Position numbers and translations under genes: made by a program. A DNA stretch of 63,883 nt from Bacillota bacterium (lineage in GTDB: Bacteria; Bacillota; Clostridia; Tissierellales; MES13): contig VEND01000012.1 of NCBI GenBank assembly GCA_009711765.1, positions 1 through 63,883 on the forward strand, written 5' to 3'. Positions 9,130 through 17,529 of the stretch are shown piece after piece (within the stretch, counting starts at the first letter, position 1; each line of letters opens with the position of its first letter). The notes beneath the pieces are model-generated. The model was not told the origin of the DNA. It ran no database searches and was given only the letters and a program-made list of their open reading frames with translations.

Positions 9130-10433
9130 AAGTTTTATATTATAAATTTTTATCATATTTTCAGTTATTTTTTTATCTTTACAGACCTTACTAAAAAATT
9201 CTCCACTTCTTTTTATAGTTCTATTTTGATTTTTAAAATTATTATAAACTAAACCAAATCTAGCGCTTTCCCCTTCTAGCCATTCGAAATTATCTATAAA
9301 TGTCCAATAATAATATCCTTTAATTGGTATTCCTTCATTAATTAATTTCTCTATTTCTTTTAAATGATCAAATATAAATTGAACCTTTTTTTATCTGAAT
9401 TATCACAAATACCATTTTCTGTTATATAAATATCTTTCTTATATTTACTATAATATTTTTTACATATTTTAAAAAGTCCTTCAGGATATATCTCCCAACC
9501 TAAATCATTTTGTTTAAATTTATCTACTGTTTTCCTTATTATAAAAGGTTTTTTTCTAATATTAAATTCTAAAATGTCCCTTGAATAATAATTAATAGCT
9601 AAAAAATCATAATACTTACCCTTATCTAAGGGATATCCTCCGCTACCTATGGGAAATTTAAATTTTCCTTTATTCATTCCTTCCATTATTAAATCATGAA
9701 ACAAATAATCTATTAATCTAGTTAACATTTTATTTGGAATATTATTTTTATTAGATTCAAAATATCTAATATGTTTAGAAAACCCTACTTTGGTTTCTTT
9801 TGAAAAATTATACTTACGCCGAATAAAATGGATTTTTTTATATCCTTTAATATGGGCTGTTATTATATTTTTCATTCCCATAAAAAAAGATTTTATTTCT
9901 TTTTTTCCTGGAGGCCATATGCCTATTAAATAGCCTGCTAATAAATAAACACAGGGTTCATTAAATGTAATCCAATCGTTTACTAAATCCCCTAGATGAC
10001 TTACAATAAATTCAATATATCTTAAATAATAATTAACTATTTCAGGATTCTTCCAATCTCCTTTATTTTCTACCCAAAGAGGATGGGAAAAATGATGTAG
10101 AGTTATTAATGGTTTAATTTTCATTTTTTTAAGTGTTAATATTTCATCTCTATAGTGGGCTATAGCTTCTTTATCAAACATACCTTCTTTAGGTTCAATT
10201 CTACTCCATTCTATTCCTAACCTATATGTATTAACATTCATTCCTTTTAAAAGCTTTAAATCATCTTTATATCTATTCCAATGATCATTAGCATTAGAAC
10301 AATGACTGCCATCTTTAATACGATTATAATCACACCACTTGTGCCAATTACTAGATATATCTCCTCCCTCAATTTGAATAGCGGATGTTGCAGTACCTAT
10401 TAAAAAATTTTCAGGCAGCCTTAGAAAATCCAA
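9127..10433 (-). pseudogene. GH1 beta-glucosidase / 6-phospho-beta-glucosidase, single frameshift
   Basis: The first 348 residues are a normal glycoside hydrolase family 1 enzyme: N-terminal signature ENFLIGTATSAIQIEGG, acid/base Glu159 in TFNEP and nucleophile Glu339 in ITENG. Just after this the frame breaks in a run of seven A (plus-strand T run 9386-9392). Adding one A restores the rest of the family: KVQFIFDHLKEIEKLI, then GYYYWTFIDNFEWLEG and a normal C-terminus, giving about 435 residues. The start is TTG with AAGGAGG. Without the shift the barrel lacks its last strands and would probably not fold. A sequencing error, slippage during expression or a real mutation are all possible. A terminator at 10563-10594 separates the gene from the upstream ABC operon. 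Confidence 0.88.
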
Positions 10434-10562
10434 AATTATTTCCTCCTTAAAAGTGTCTATATATTATAGATATTATTAATTTAATTATATATTATCCTAT
10501 AATCTGATAAAATATCGGTTTGATGTATAATTAATTAATAGCACCATGATTGTTCTATAAAA

Positions 10563-10594
10563 TAAACAAAATGGAGGGAAATAATTCCTCCATT
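10563..10594 (-). terminator. Terminator of the ABC/HlyD operon
   Basis: ATGGAGG and CCTCCAT pair across a short loop just after the stop of the MacB-like gene; on the minus strand the stem is followed by TTTTGTTTATTTT. Confidence 0.85.
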
Positions 10595-10597
10595 AGT

Positions 10598-11962
10598 TTA
10601 AATTTTATGGACTTTTTTATAGGATAATATAATACTTGCTATTATTACCCATAATAATAAAAAGTCTATAAGTTCTAACTGTATTGATAAACCTAAAAGA
10701 TATATAATTACATTTGACAATGTAATAGCCCCTAAAAAATGTATTGCATATACACTTAATGCTTCTATATTGTCTTTAAAATATATATTAATTTTTTTAG
10801 TAATATTAAATATTAAGAATATTTCCGTAATAAGTCCAATTATAAAAATTATAGTGCTTAATCTTAGTAATAATGATAAATATTCTTTTTCCAAAACTGT
10901 ATATGTTTTCTTATAACTAAAGAATTCTCTGATATTAAGTTTTATAATTTCAAAGAGTTGTTTAATACTGAATATATCCTTAGGCATATTTTCAGAAGGT
11001 ATATATAGTCTAAAGGAAATTTCCTTCCAAAGTATTATTATAATAAACAAAACTAAGATAATTTTTAAAGAATTAGTAAGATATTTAATTTTATTAGTTT
11101 TAATTATATGTTTTAAATAATCATTCTTTAATTCATCTTTAAATTCAAAAATAATCGATTTCAAAATTCTAGATGTAAGTTTTATTAATCTATATATAGC
11201 AAATATTCCAATTATAAATATTAATATATCAAACTTTTGCTTAGCTACTAAACCAATTATTTTGTAATCTTTAATATCAAAGGCACTATTATTTTTTCCT
11301 GCTTCTAAAATCCTATCTTTTATATACTTTTTGTTTAAATAACTATCTCCCTTTTTATATTCTATATTTGTAATAAATTCGTTACCTTTTATTTCATTTA
11401 TTATATTAATTGGCATATATACATTGGGTAATTCCTTTTTAAATAAATTACCTATTAAATTATTTTGTGTTGATTTAACTCCAATAATTGTAAAATCCTT
11501 ACCATATAATTTTATTTTTAATCCAATTACATTTTCAGACTTGAAAAGTTTTTTTGCTAATTTATCATCTATTATAGCTACATAATTTTTCTTCTGATTA
11601 TCATTACTATTTATAAACGAGCCTTTCTTTAAGTCTAACATGTGAAATTTACTATATAAACCACTTACTCCTATTATCTTAACTTCACTAAAGTTTTTTT
11701 CTGTAGATGCTAATGATTTCTGAAATGTATAATATGTCAATATATCTGAGGATATGCTCCTATTTAGTTTATTTATATTATTAATTTTAAATCCATTATC
11801 CTTTTTATAGTCATTTTTAAGCTCAACTGATAACTTATTACATCCAATACTACCATTAATAGTTTCTAATTCTGAATAGATGGATTTACACAAAAGTAAA
11901 CTAAGTATAAATATATAAAATATTAAGAAAAACTTATGTTTAAATTTATTATTTTTCTTCAA
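10598..11962 (-). CDS. MacB-like ABC permease-related membrane protein
   Basis: The 454-residue protein has one N-terminal membrane helix, then an extracytoplasmic domain (about residues 35-240) that resembles the MacB periplasmic core: VKIIGVSGLYSKFHML, then LKKGSFIN, IIDDKLAKKLF and the strand IGLKIKLYGKDFTIIGVKS. Several hydrophobic helices follow. The C-terminal half is a weak match to FtsX-type permeases, with at least two extra helices. It lies 20 bases after the HlyD-like adaptor, a pairing typical of MacA/MacB exporters, yet no MacB ATPase is encoded in the operon. It may borrow an ATPase, work with the neighbouring importer, or act as a non-transporting accessory. The assignment is moderate. 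Confidence 0.6.
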   Translation of the reverse strand: MKKNNKFKHKFFLIFYIFILSLLLCKSIYSELETINGSIGCNKLSVELKNDYKKDNGFKINNINKLNRSISSDILTYYTFQKSLASTEKNFSEVKIIGVSGLYSKFHMLDLKKGSFINSNDNQKKNYVAIIDDKLAKKLFKSENVIGLKIKLYGKDFTIIGVKSTQNNLIGNLFKKELPNVYMPINIINEIKGNEFITNIEYKKGDSYLNKKYIKDRILEAGKNNSAFDIKDYKIIGLVAKQKFDILIFIIGIFAIYRLIKLTSRILKSIIFEFKDELKNDYLKHIIKTNKIKYLTNSLKIILVLFIIIILWKEISFRLYIPSENMPKDIFSIKQLFEIIKLNIREFFSYKKTYTVLEKEYLSLLLRLSTIIFIIGLITEIFLIFNITKKINIYFKDNIEALSVYAIHFLGAITLSNVIIYLLGLSIQLELIDFLLLWVIIASIILSYKKVHKI

Positions 11963-11981
11963 TTCCCTCTCTCCCTAACTT

Positions 11982-13274
11982 TCAATTTTCCAGAAATACT
12001 TCACTTCCATCATATAAGTCTTTATCACTTCTTATAACTATCTTTTCTTCACCAGTTAAACCTGAGTTTACTCCTATGTATCTATTGTCTGAATCTCCAA
12101 TAGTGATAGTCTTTTTAGTTACAAAATATTCCTTTCCTAATGGACCTTTTTTCTCATTTAAAACAAATATATATTTTCCTTTATTATCCTCATATAAAGA
12201 ACTTCTAGGGATTATATACTTATAAGAATCTATCTCTTTTCTAACAAATAAAGTTCCTACTTCCTCTCCTGATAATTCTTTTTTTCCTAAATCTATTATT
12301 ATTGTTTTTTTATTTGGAATTTTATTATTAGTTATTGCTTTTACTTTTCCTTTTATAATATCTCCACTGCTATTTTTAATTACTACCTTTACATTATCTC
12401 CAATTTCTATATAACTACATTTTTCATTAGCTAACTGGGCTTTAAAATTAAAACCTTTATCTAATGTATCTAACTTATAAACCGCTTTAGAATTATTAAT
12501 TACCATTCCCTTTTTAAAATTTAACTCCTTTATAGTACCATTAGCTAAAGCTCTAATTGTACTTTTATTTATTTTATCTTCTATTTCTTTTATTTCTAAT
12601 TCTTTTTTTGATATATTTATCTTCTTAGCCTCTATATCCTTTTTAATTCTTTTCATTTGCTTATTTACCTTTTCTTTTTGTAATTTAAGTTCCTTAACTG
12701 CGTTTTCATATTTTAGCTTTTCTAACTTATAATCATTATATTTTTCATTAAATTCATTCTTCGATTTTGCACCTTCTTCAAATAGTTTTTTATAAGTTAT
12801 AAAACTTCTTTTCTTTTGTAACATATTCTCCCTACACTCTTTAACCTTTAACTCATAATTATGTAGATATTTATTATCAACTTCTAATAATAATTTATCA
12901 TTTTGTATCCTAAGTTCTTTTAATTCTAATTTTCTCTTTTGTAATTCCTGTTTAAATTTTTTATTATCTAATACTAATAACACATCTCCCTTTTTAACAT
13001 GATCACCTACATTAACCATTAAATCCTTAACCACAGCATTTAAATCTATATAATATTCTATACTTTCCTTTGGTCTTACTATCCCTTCTTTAATTATTTC
13101 CTTTGTTAAATTTCCTGAACTTACATAGTCAACTTTAACCTTAGCAAGGGTCATATTATGTATGCTTTTAGATGAAAATGTAAGAAATATAATAACAATT
13201 AAAAATACCTTTGCTATTTTTAATATTTTTCTTTTTCTATTTTTTTCGTTATTTACATAATCAAAACTATCCAT
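11982..13274 (-). CDS. HlyD/MacA-type efflux adaptor (membrane fusion protein)
   Basis: The 430-residue protein has an N-terminal membrane anchor (about residues 16-38), a split biotinyl/lipoyl-like domain (VKDLMVNVGDHVKKGDVLLVLD, about residues 83-104), a long coiled coil of about 130 residues rich in K, E and L, and then a beta-barrel region with TIRALANGTIKELNFKKGMV. This is the architecture of Gram-positive MacA/YknX-like adaptors, which sit outside the membrane and link to an ABC permease. It lies between the sugar-type permease and the MacB-like protein, 12 and 19 bases from each, and is clearly in the same operon. Confidence 0.85.
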   Translation of the reverse strand: MDSFDYVNNEKNRKRKILKIAKVFLIVIIFLTFSSKSIHNMTLAKVKVDYVSSGNLTKEIIKEGIVRPKESIEYYIDLNAVVKDLMVNVGDHVKKGDVLLVLDNKKFKQELQKRKLELKELRIQNDKLLLEVDNKYLHNYELKVKECRENMLQKKRSFITYKKLFEEGAKSKNEFNEKYNDYKLEKLKYENAVKELKLQKEKVNKQMKRIKKDIEAKKINISKKELEIKEIEDKINKSTIRALANGTIKELNFKKGMVINNSKAVYKLDTLDKGFNFKAQLANEKCSYIEIGDNVKVVIKNSSGDIIKGKVKAITNNKIPNKKTIIIDLGKKELSGEEVGTLFVRKEIDSYKYIIPRSSLYEDNKGKYIFVLNEKKGPLGKEYFVTKKTITIGDSDNRYIGVNSGLTGEEKIVIRSDKDLYDGSEVFLEN

Positions 13275-13286
13275 AGGTTTACCTCC

Positions 13287-14150
13287 CTATCTTTTTATAC
13301 CGGAATGTGAAATCCCATCAATTAAATAATTTTCTCCATACAGAAACATTAAAATCATAGGTATCATATATATGACACTTGCAGCAAACGCTATACCTAT
13401 TTCCATATTGTTAATCTTAGATAAGTATATAGATAAAGGATATTTATTTATATCATTTAAAAAAATAAGGGGTTGTTCTACCATATTCCAATTATCAATA
13501 AATGAAAGTATGGCTAAAGAAGCTATGCCCCCTTTTGATAATGGTAGTATAACTTTAAAAAATATTTTAATTAATGAACAACCATCAACCATAGCTGCTT
13601 CTATATATTCATTTGGTATAGTTATCATAAACTGTCTTAATAAAAAAACACCAAAGGCGCCAAAGGCTCCAGGAAAAATTATTGCTAAGTAATTATTTAT
13701 TAATCCTAATTTATCTAAAACTATATAATTTGGAACCAATGTAACTTGAAATGGCATCAACATAATTACTATATAAGTAAAAAATAATATGTCTCTACCT
13801 TTAAATTTAATCTTAGAAAACACAAAGGCTGCCATTGACGATATCAATACTTGTATAGCTACAATTGGTGTCACTAAAAATACAGAATTCCAAAACATTC
13901 TTAGAAATTTATGTTTAGCTATTAAAGTCTCATAATACTGCCTTATACTTATATTTTCAGGTATTAATTTAATACTAAAGAAATTACTTTTATCCTCCTT
14001 TTGTGACTCGTTACTAAGTGTTTTATAACTACTTAATATTTCTTCATTGCTCATAAATGAATTAGTTATTGTCATCATTAAAGGAAAAAGCATAATTAAA
14101 GCAGTAAGCATTAAAAATATAGTTAGTTTAACTCTTTTATTTTCATACAT
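13287..14150 (-). CDS. Carbohydrate-type ABC transporter permease (MalG family)
   Basis: This 287-residue permease has six predicted membrane helices. The cytoplasmic EAA loop, EYIEAAMVDGCSLIKIFFKV, sits near residue 180 and is the ATPase contact. It represents the MalG/CUT1 side of a sugar importer. It follows the MalF-type gene by 10 bases and precedes the HlyD-like gene by 12, so it is cotranscribed. An unusual extracytoplasmic insert after the first helix (MSNEEILSSYKTLSNESQKE) is larger than a bare loop. The substrate is unknown; the nearby GH1 gene hints at beta-glucosides, but that is only context. Confidence 0.92.
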   Translation of the reverse strand: MYENKRVKLTIFLMLTALIMLFPLMMTITNSFMSNEEILSSYKTLSNESQKEDKSNFFSIKLIPENISIRQYYETLIAKHKFLRMFWNSVFLVTPIVAIQVLISSMAAFVFSKIKFKGRDILFFTYIVIMLMPFQVTLVPNYIVLDKLGLINNYLAIIFPGAFGAFGVFLLRQFMITIPNEYIEAAMVDGCSLIKIFFKVILPLSKGGIASLAILSFIDNWNMVEQPLIFLNDINKYPLSIYLSKINNMEIGIAFAASVIYMIPMILMFLYGENYLIDGISHSGIKR

Positions 14151-14160
14151 TTAAATCCCC

Positions 14161-15033
14161 CTAACCTCCAATATAATCATTTATCCTCCTTTGTAGTCTA
14201 AATAATATAAAAACTAATAAATAAACTACTATAGCCATTAAAATTGCAGATGTAACCAATTTGTGATAATCAAGTTTTCTAAACATATTATTCATAAAAT
14301 GTTGGAGCATATAAATGCTCTGATGAGGATAATCTCCAGCTAAAAGGTATAATTCTTTAAATACCTTAAAGGAATTAATGATTGATATTATTAATACAAA
14401 AAACATTGTAGGAATTAAATATATAATTGTTATATTAAAAAACTTATCTAATACTCCCGCACCATCTATATCAGCTGCTTCATAATATTCCTTTGGTATA
14501 TTTTGTAATCCTGCTAAAAAAAGTATAATATTATATCCAACATTTTTCCATATATAAAGGATAATAACCACTACCATTGCCCAATTAGAATTCATCCAAT
14601 CTATCGTAGTTAAACCTAACTTAGATATTAAGTAATTAATAAAACCATTACTATCAAAGAATAATTCAAAAAAAAGTATTATAGATGCAACTGGCACTAC
14701 TAAAGGCACTACAAAAGAAGTCCTTAATTTATGTTTAAAGTATACCTTCTTATTTAATAAAATTGCTAATATTAATGATATAACAATTATTAAAGGAACA
14801 CTTATCCCAGTAAATATTACTGTATTATAAACTGCTTGTCTATAAATCTTATTATTAAGTAATTCTATATAGTTTTTAAAACCTACAAAACTTCCATTTA
14901 TAGGACTATCAAAAAATGAATAAAATATCATCCCTCCAAAGGGAATTATATAAAAAACTAAAAGTCCTATAAGACTTGGTGCTAGAAATAACAGTATACT
15001 TAACTTTTCTCCCCTTTTAATTTTAAGTTGCAT
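14161..15033 (-). CDS. Carbohydrate-type ABC transporter permease (MalF family)
   Basis: This 290-residue protein has six helices and a cytoplasmic EAA loop near residue 190, EYYEAADIDGAGVLDKFF, as in CUT1 permeases such as UgpA or LacF. It pairs with the MalG-type permease that follows it. The gene begins about 78 bases after the solute-binding lipoprotein gene; that gap contains a hairpin that may lower expression of the membrane genes relative to the binding protein. No cognate MsmK/MalK-type ATPase is present nearby, so a shared ATPase encoded elsewhere is likely, as is common in Firmicutes. Confidence 0.93.
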   Translation of the reverse strand: MQLKIKRGEKLSILLFLAPSLIGLLVFYIIPFGGMIFYSFFDSPINGSFVGFKNYIELLNNKIYRQAVYNTVIFTGISVPLIIVISLILAILLNKKVYFKHKLRTSFVVPLVVPVASIILFFELFFDSNGFINYLISKLGLTTIDWMNSNWAMVVVIILYIWKNVGYNIILFLAGLQNIPKEYYEAADIDGAGVLDKFFNITIIYLIPTMFFVLIISIINSFKVFKELYLLAGDYPHQSIYMLQHFMNNMFRKLDYHKLVTSAILMAIVVYLLVFILFRLQRRINDYIGG

Positions 15034-15064
15034 ATTAAATCTCCCTTTTTATATTTAAAATTAT

Positions 15065-15100
15065 ATAAAAGGGCAATGAAAAGTTCTTCTGCCCTTTTAT
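15065..15100 (-). terminator. Intercistronic hairpin after the binding-protein gene
   Basis: AAAAGGGCA and TGCCCTTTT form a 9-bp stem followed on the minus strand by ATATAATTTT. It is probably a partial terminator that gives more binding protein than permease, a common arrangement in ABC importer operons. Confidence 0.6.
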
Positions 15101-15111
15101 AACTTAAATTT

Positions 15112-17307
15112 TTATTCTTGTAAATATAACTCCCCTTTGTTTTGAAGTATTTTAGCAGTTTCTTCTGCAGTTTTTTCTCCGTTTATGTATAAGCTTACTT
15201 CTTCATCTATTATTTTCAAAAATTCATCATATATGAAAACTTTATTTAATTTATTTATTTCTTTTTTAACTTTGTCAACATCTGTTTTTTCTGCTAAATA
15301 CCTCCCCTTACTTAACAAGTATCCCTTATTTTCTTTTTGCCATGTAAACATTTGTTTTATTTGAATCTTTTCAACTTCTTTATTAACAGAAAAAACTCCC
15401 TTATCTATTAACTGAACTTCCTTTGATAATAAAAACTTTACAAATTCCCATGCTTCATCTTTATATTTTGAATTTTTAGTTATAGAAACTAATCCAGATG
15501 AAAAGAATCTATCATTTGTATATTTGCCCCTAGGTAAAGAAATCATATTAAAATTATCACCATAGTATGCTCCAAAATGATTAATATATTTATAAGAATT
15601 AAATTGTGCAGGTATCATAGCAATATTACTACAATCAGCTTCCCTATGATTATCAAATATATATTCATAACTCATATTTGGATCCATACAATCTTCACTA
15701 TAATAATTCTTTATTAATTTTAATTTATTAATAAACTCATCTGTATTAAATCTTACCTTATTATTCTTATAATCTAGAAAATATTCTAAATCTTGATTAA
15801 TAATATTTGTCTTTATAAACCAATCGTTTTCAAATTTAGGAAATATATAATATTTATTATCCTCATCTGTATTTAATTTATTTTTTAACTTATATATATC
15901 CTCCCAAGTCCATTCCTTATTAATATTTATACCTTTTTCATCTAATAATTTCTTATTTACTATAAGGGTATCAAAAGAGTAATCTATAGGCATTACATAG
16001 GCGCCACCCTTTAAGCGAGTAGAATCTATTATCTCAGTATTATAATTATTTAAATTAAACTCTCCATCATTTTTTATCCTCTCATCCATATTAAACAAAA
16101 CATTTTTATCAATATAATCATTTATAGGAAATACAGAATCGTAATATAATATATCCGGAGCATCGCCTACTAATATCTGAGTATTTAATTTTTCCCTATA
16201 TTGACTAAACTCAATATCTGGATGGGTATTAATTGTAATTTTTATATCTGGATGTTTTTTTTCAAAGCTTTTTTTAGCTTTTAACATAAAGTTAAAGTAA
16301 TCTCTATACATATCTATAACTAACTCTTTTTTTTCAGTATCTTCATCCTTTGCTTTTTTTCTATTATCTTTTATATATTTAAAAAATCTAGATTTTTTAT
16401 CTCCATAGGTTAATGCATAAATCTCTTCATTGTCATTTACAGAAAAGTTATATATGTAATCAAAGGTTGATAATTCACCAAGATTTGTTATCCTATTAAC
16501 TGTATCCTCCTTTGTATCATATTCAAGTATCCATCCACCATTAACACCATAAAGTGTTTTATTTTTTTTATTATAAGAAATATAATAAGGCCTTTTAGAA
16601 CTTTTGTATTCTTTTTTCCACATAGAAGAATATTTTTTTCCATCTAATTTTTCTAATATTATATTATCTCCTTTTTTATTTAGTACTATCAAATTATCAT
16701 TTTCATCTAGATCAAAATCTTTATATTCATCAGAGTCTAGAGTTTTAATAACTTCTAATTTGTTATTAAATACTTCTATACTATTATCTAGCTTTAGGGC
16801 ATATATATTTCCATTACTATCAACTTTAATCTCTACAATCATTTCATTTTTCAATTCTTCCTTACCAACTTCAATGGTATTGGTTATATTTTTATTTTTT
16901 AAATTATACTCACTGTCATAAATTCTTAATCTTCTTAAAAATCCAGTTATTTCCTCATTTTCCCTTTTTATAATCTGATCTAGAAAGATAAGATTTCCTT
17001 TATTATCATATGTAAAAGGACTCTCTATACTTTTTGAATTTTCTTTAATTTCTTTTATTATATTATTATTATCAGTTATAATAATATAATTATCTTCTCC
17101 CTTTAATCCTGATACCGCTAACTTATCGTTATTACTTACACTAAAAAATTCTATATCTTTAAATTCTTCTAATACATCTAACTTTGCTTCTTTATACTGA
17201 ATATCTTTATCTTCGCCCATTGTATTATTTACATCTTTACTACAACTAACTAAAACCATTAAAATGATTAATATAATAAAAATTTTTTGTGCTTTTATAC
17301 TTTTCAT
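15112..17307 (-). CDS. Lipoprotein solute-binding protein with N-terminal propeller-like domain
   Basis: The protein has about 731 residues. A lipoprotein signal (MKSIKAQKIFIILIILMVLV, then lipobox SC) leads into about 280 residues of repeated beta-strand units resembling NHL/propeller blades (GNIYALKLDNSIEVFNNKL, DENDNLIVLNKKGDNIIL, EEIYALTYGDK). From about residue 330 a family 1 extracellular binding domain begins (ELVIDMYRDYFNFMLKAKKSFEKKHPDI), with typical GDAPDILYYD and EAWEFVKFLL motifs. The ATG at 17307 is preferred because GGGAGGATTAGATACT precedes it and it gives a clean signal peptide; an upstream ATG at 17355 has AAAGGAGG only three bases away. The added sensor-like domain is not usual for sugar-binding proteins of about 430 residues. 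Confidence 0.85.
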   Translation of the reverse strand: MKSIKAQKIFIILIILMVLVSCSKDVNNTMGEDKDIQYKEAKLDVLEEFKDIEFFSVSNNDKLAVSGLKGEDNYIIITDNNNIIKEIKENSKSIESPFTYDNKGNLIFLDQIIKRENEEITGFLRRLRIYDSEYNLKNKNITNTIEVGKEELKNEMIVEIKVDSNGNIYALKLDNSIEVFNNKLEVIKTLDSDEYKDFDLDENDNLIVLNKKGDNIILEKLDGKKYSSMWKKEYKSSKRPYYISYNKKNKTLYGVNGGWILEYDTKEDTVNRITNLGELSTFDYIYNFSVNDNEEIYALTYGDKKSRFFKYIKDNRKKAKDEDTEKKELVIDMYRDYFNFMLKAKKSFEKKHPDIKITINTHPDIEFSQYREKLNTQILVGDAPDILYYDSVFPINDYIDKNVLFNMDERIKNDGEFNLNNYNTEIIDSTRLKGGAYVMPIDYSFDTLIVNKKLLDEKGININKEWTWEDIYKLKNKLNTDEDNKYYIFPKFENDWFIKTNIINQDLEYFLDYKNNKVRFNTDEFINKLKLIKNYYSEDCMDPNMSYEYIFDNHREADCSNIAMIPAQFNSYKYINHFGAYYGDNFNMISLPRGKYTNDRFFSSGLVSITKNSKYKDEAWEFVKFLLSKEVQLIDKGVFSVNKEVEKIQIKQMFTWQKENKGYLLSKGRYLAEKTDVDKVKKEINKLNKVFIYDEFLKIIDEEVSLYINGEKTAEETAKILQNKGELYLQE

Positions 17308-17470
17308 AGTATCTAATCCTCCCATTTTAAATTGTATATAAATAATATTTTTCATTAACCTCCTTTACTAAACTTTATACTTTTAAAAGAAAACATATTA
17401 TGTTTCATTTTACATTTTATCCCTAAATATATTTTACACCATTTCCTTAATTTTTCAAATCAATCCTAAA

Positions 17471-17508
17471 AAAAATGATATATTACCCATGGGTAATATA
17501 TCATTTTT
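17471..17508 (-). terminator. Terminator of the MacB-type exporter operon
   Basis: A perfect self-complementary sequence with 19-base arms around CATG at its centre, beginning AAAAATGATATATTACCC, lies just beyond the permease stop. On the minus strand it is followed by a run of eight T. Confidence 0.85.
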
Positions 17509-17529
17509 ATCTTAATTTTATTTTTTTAT

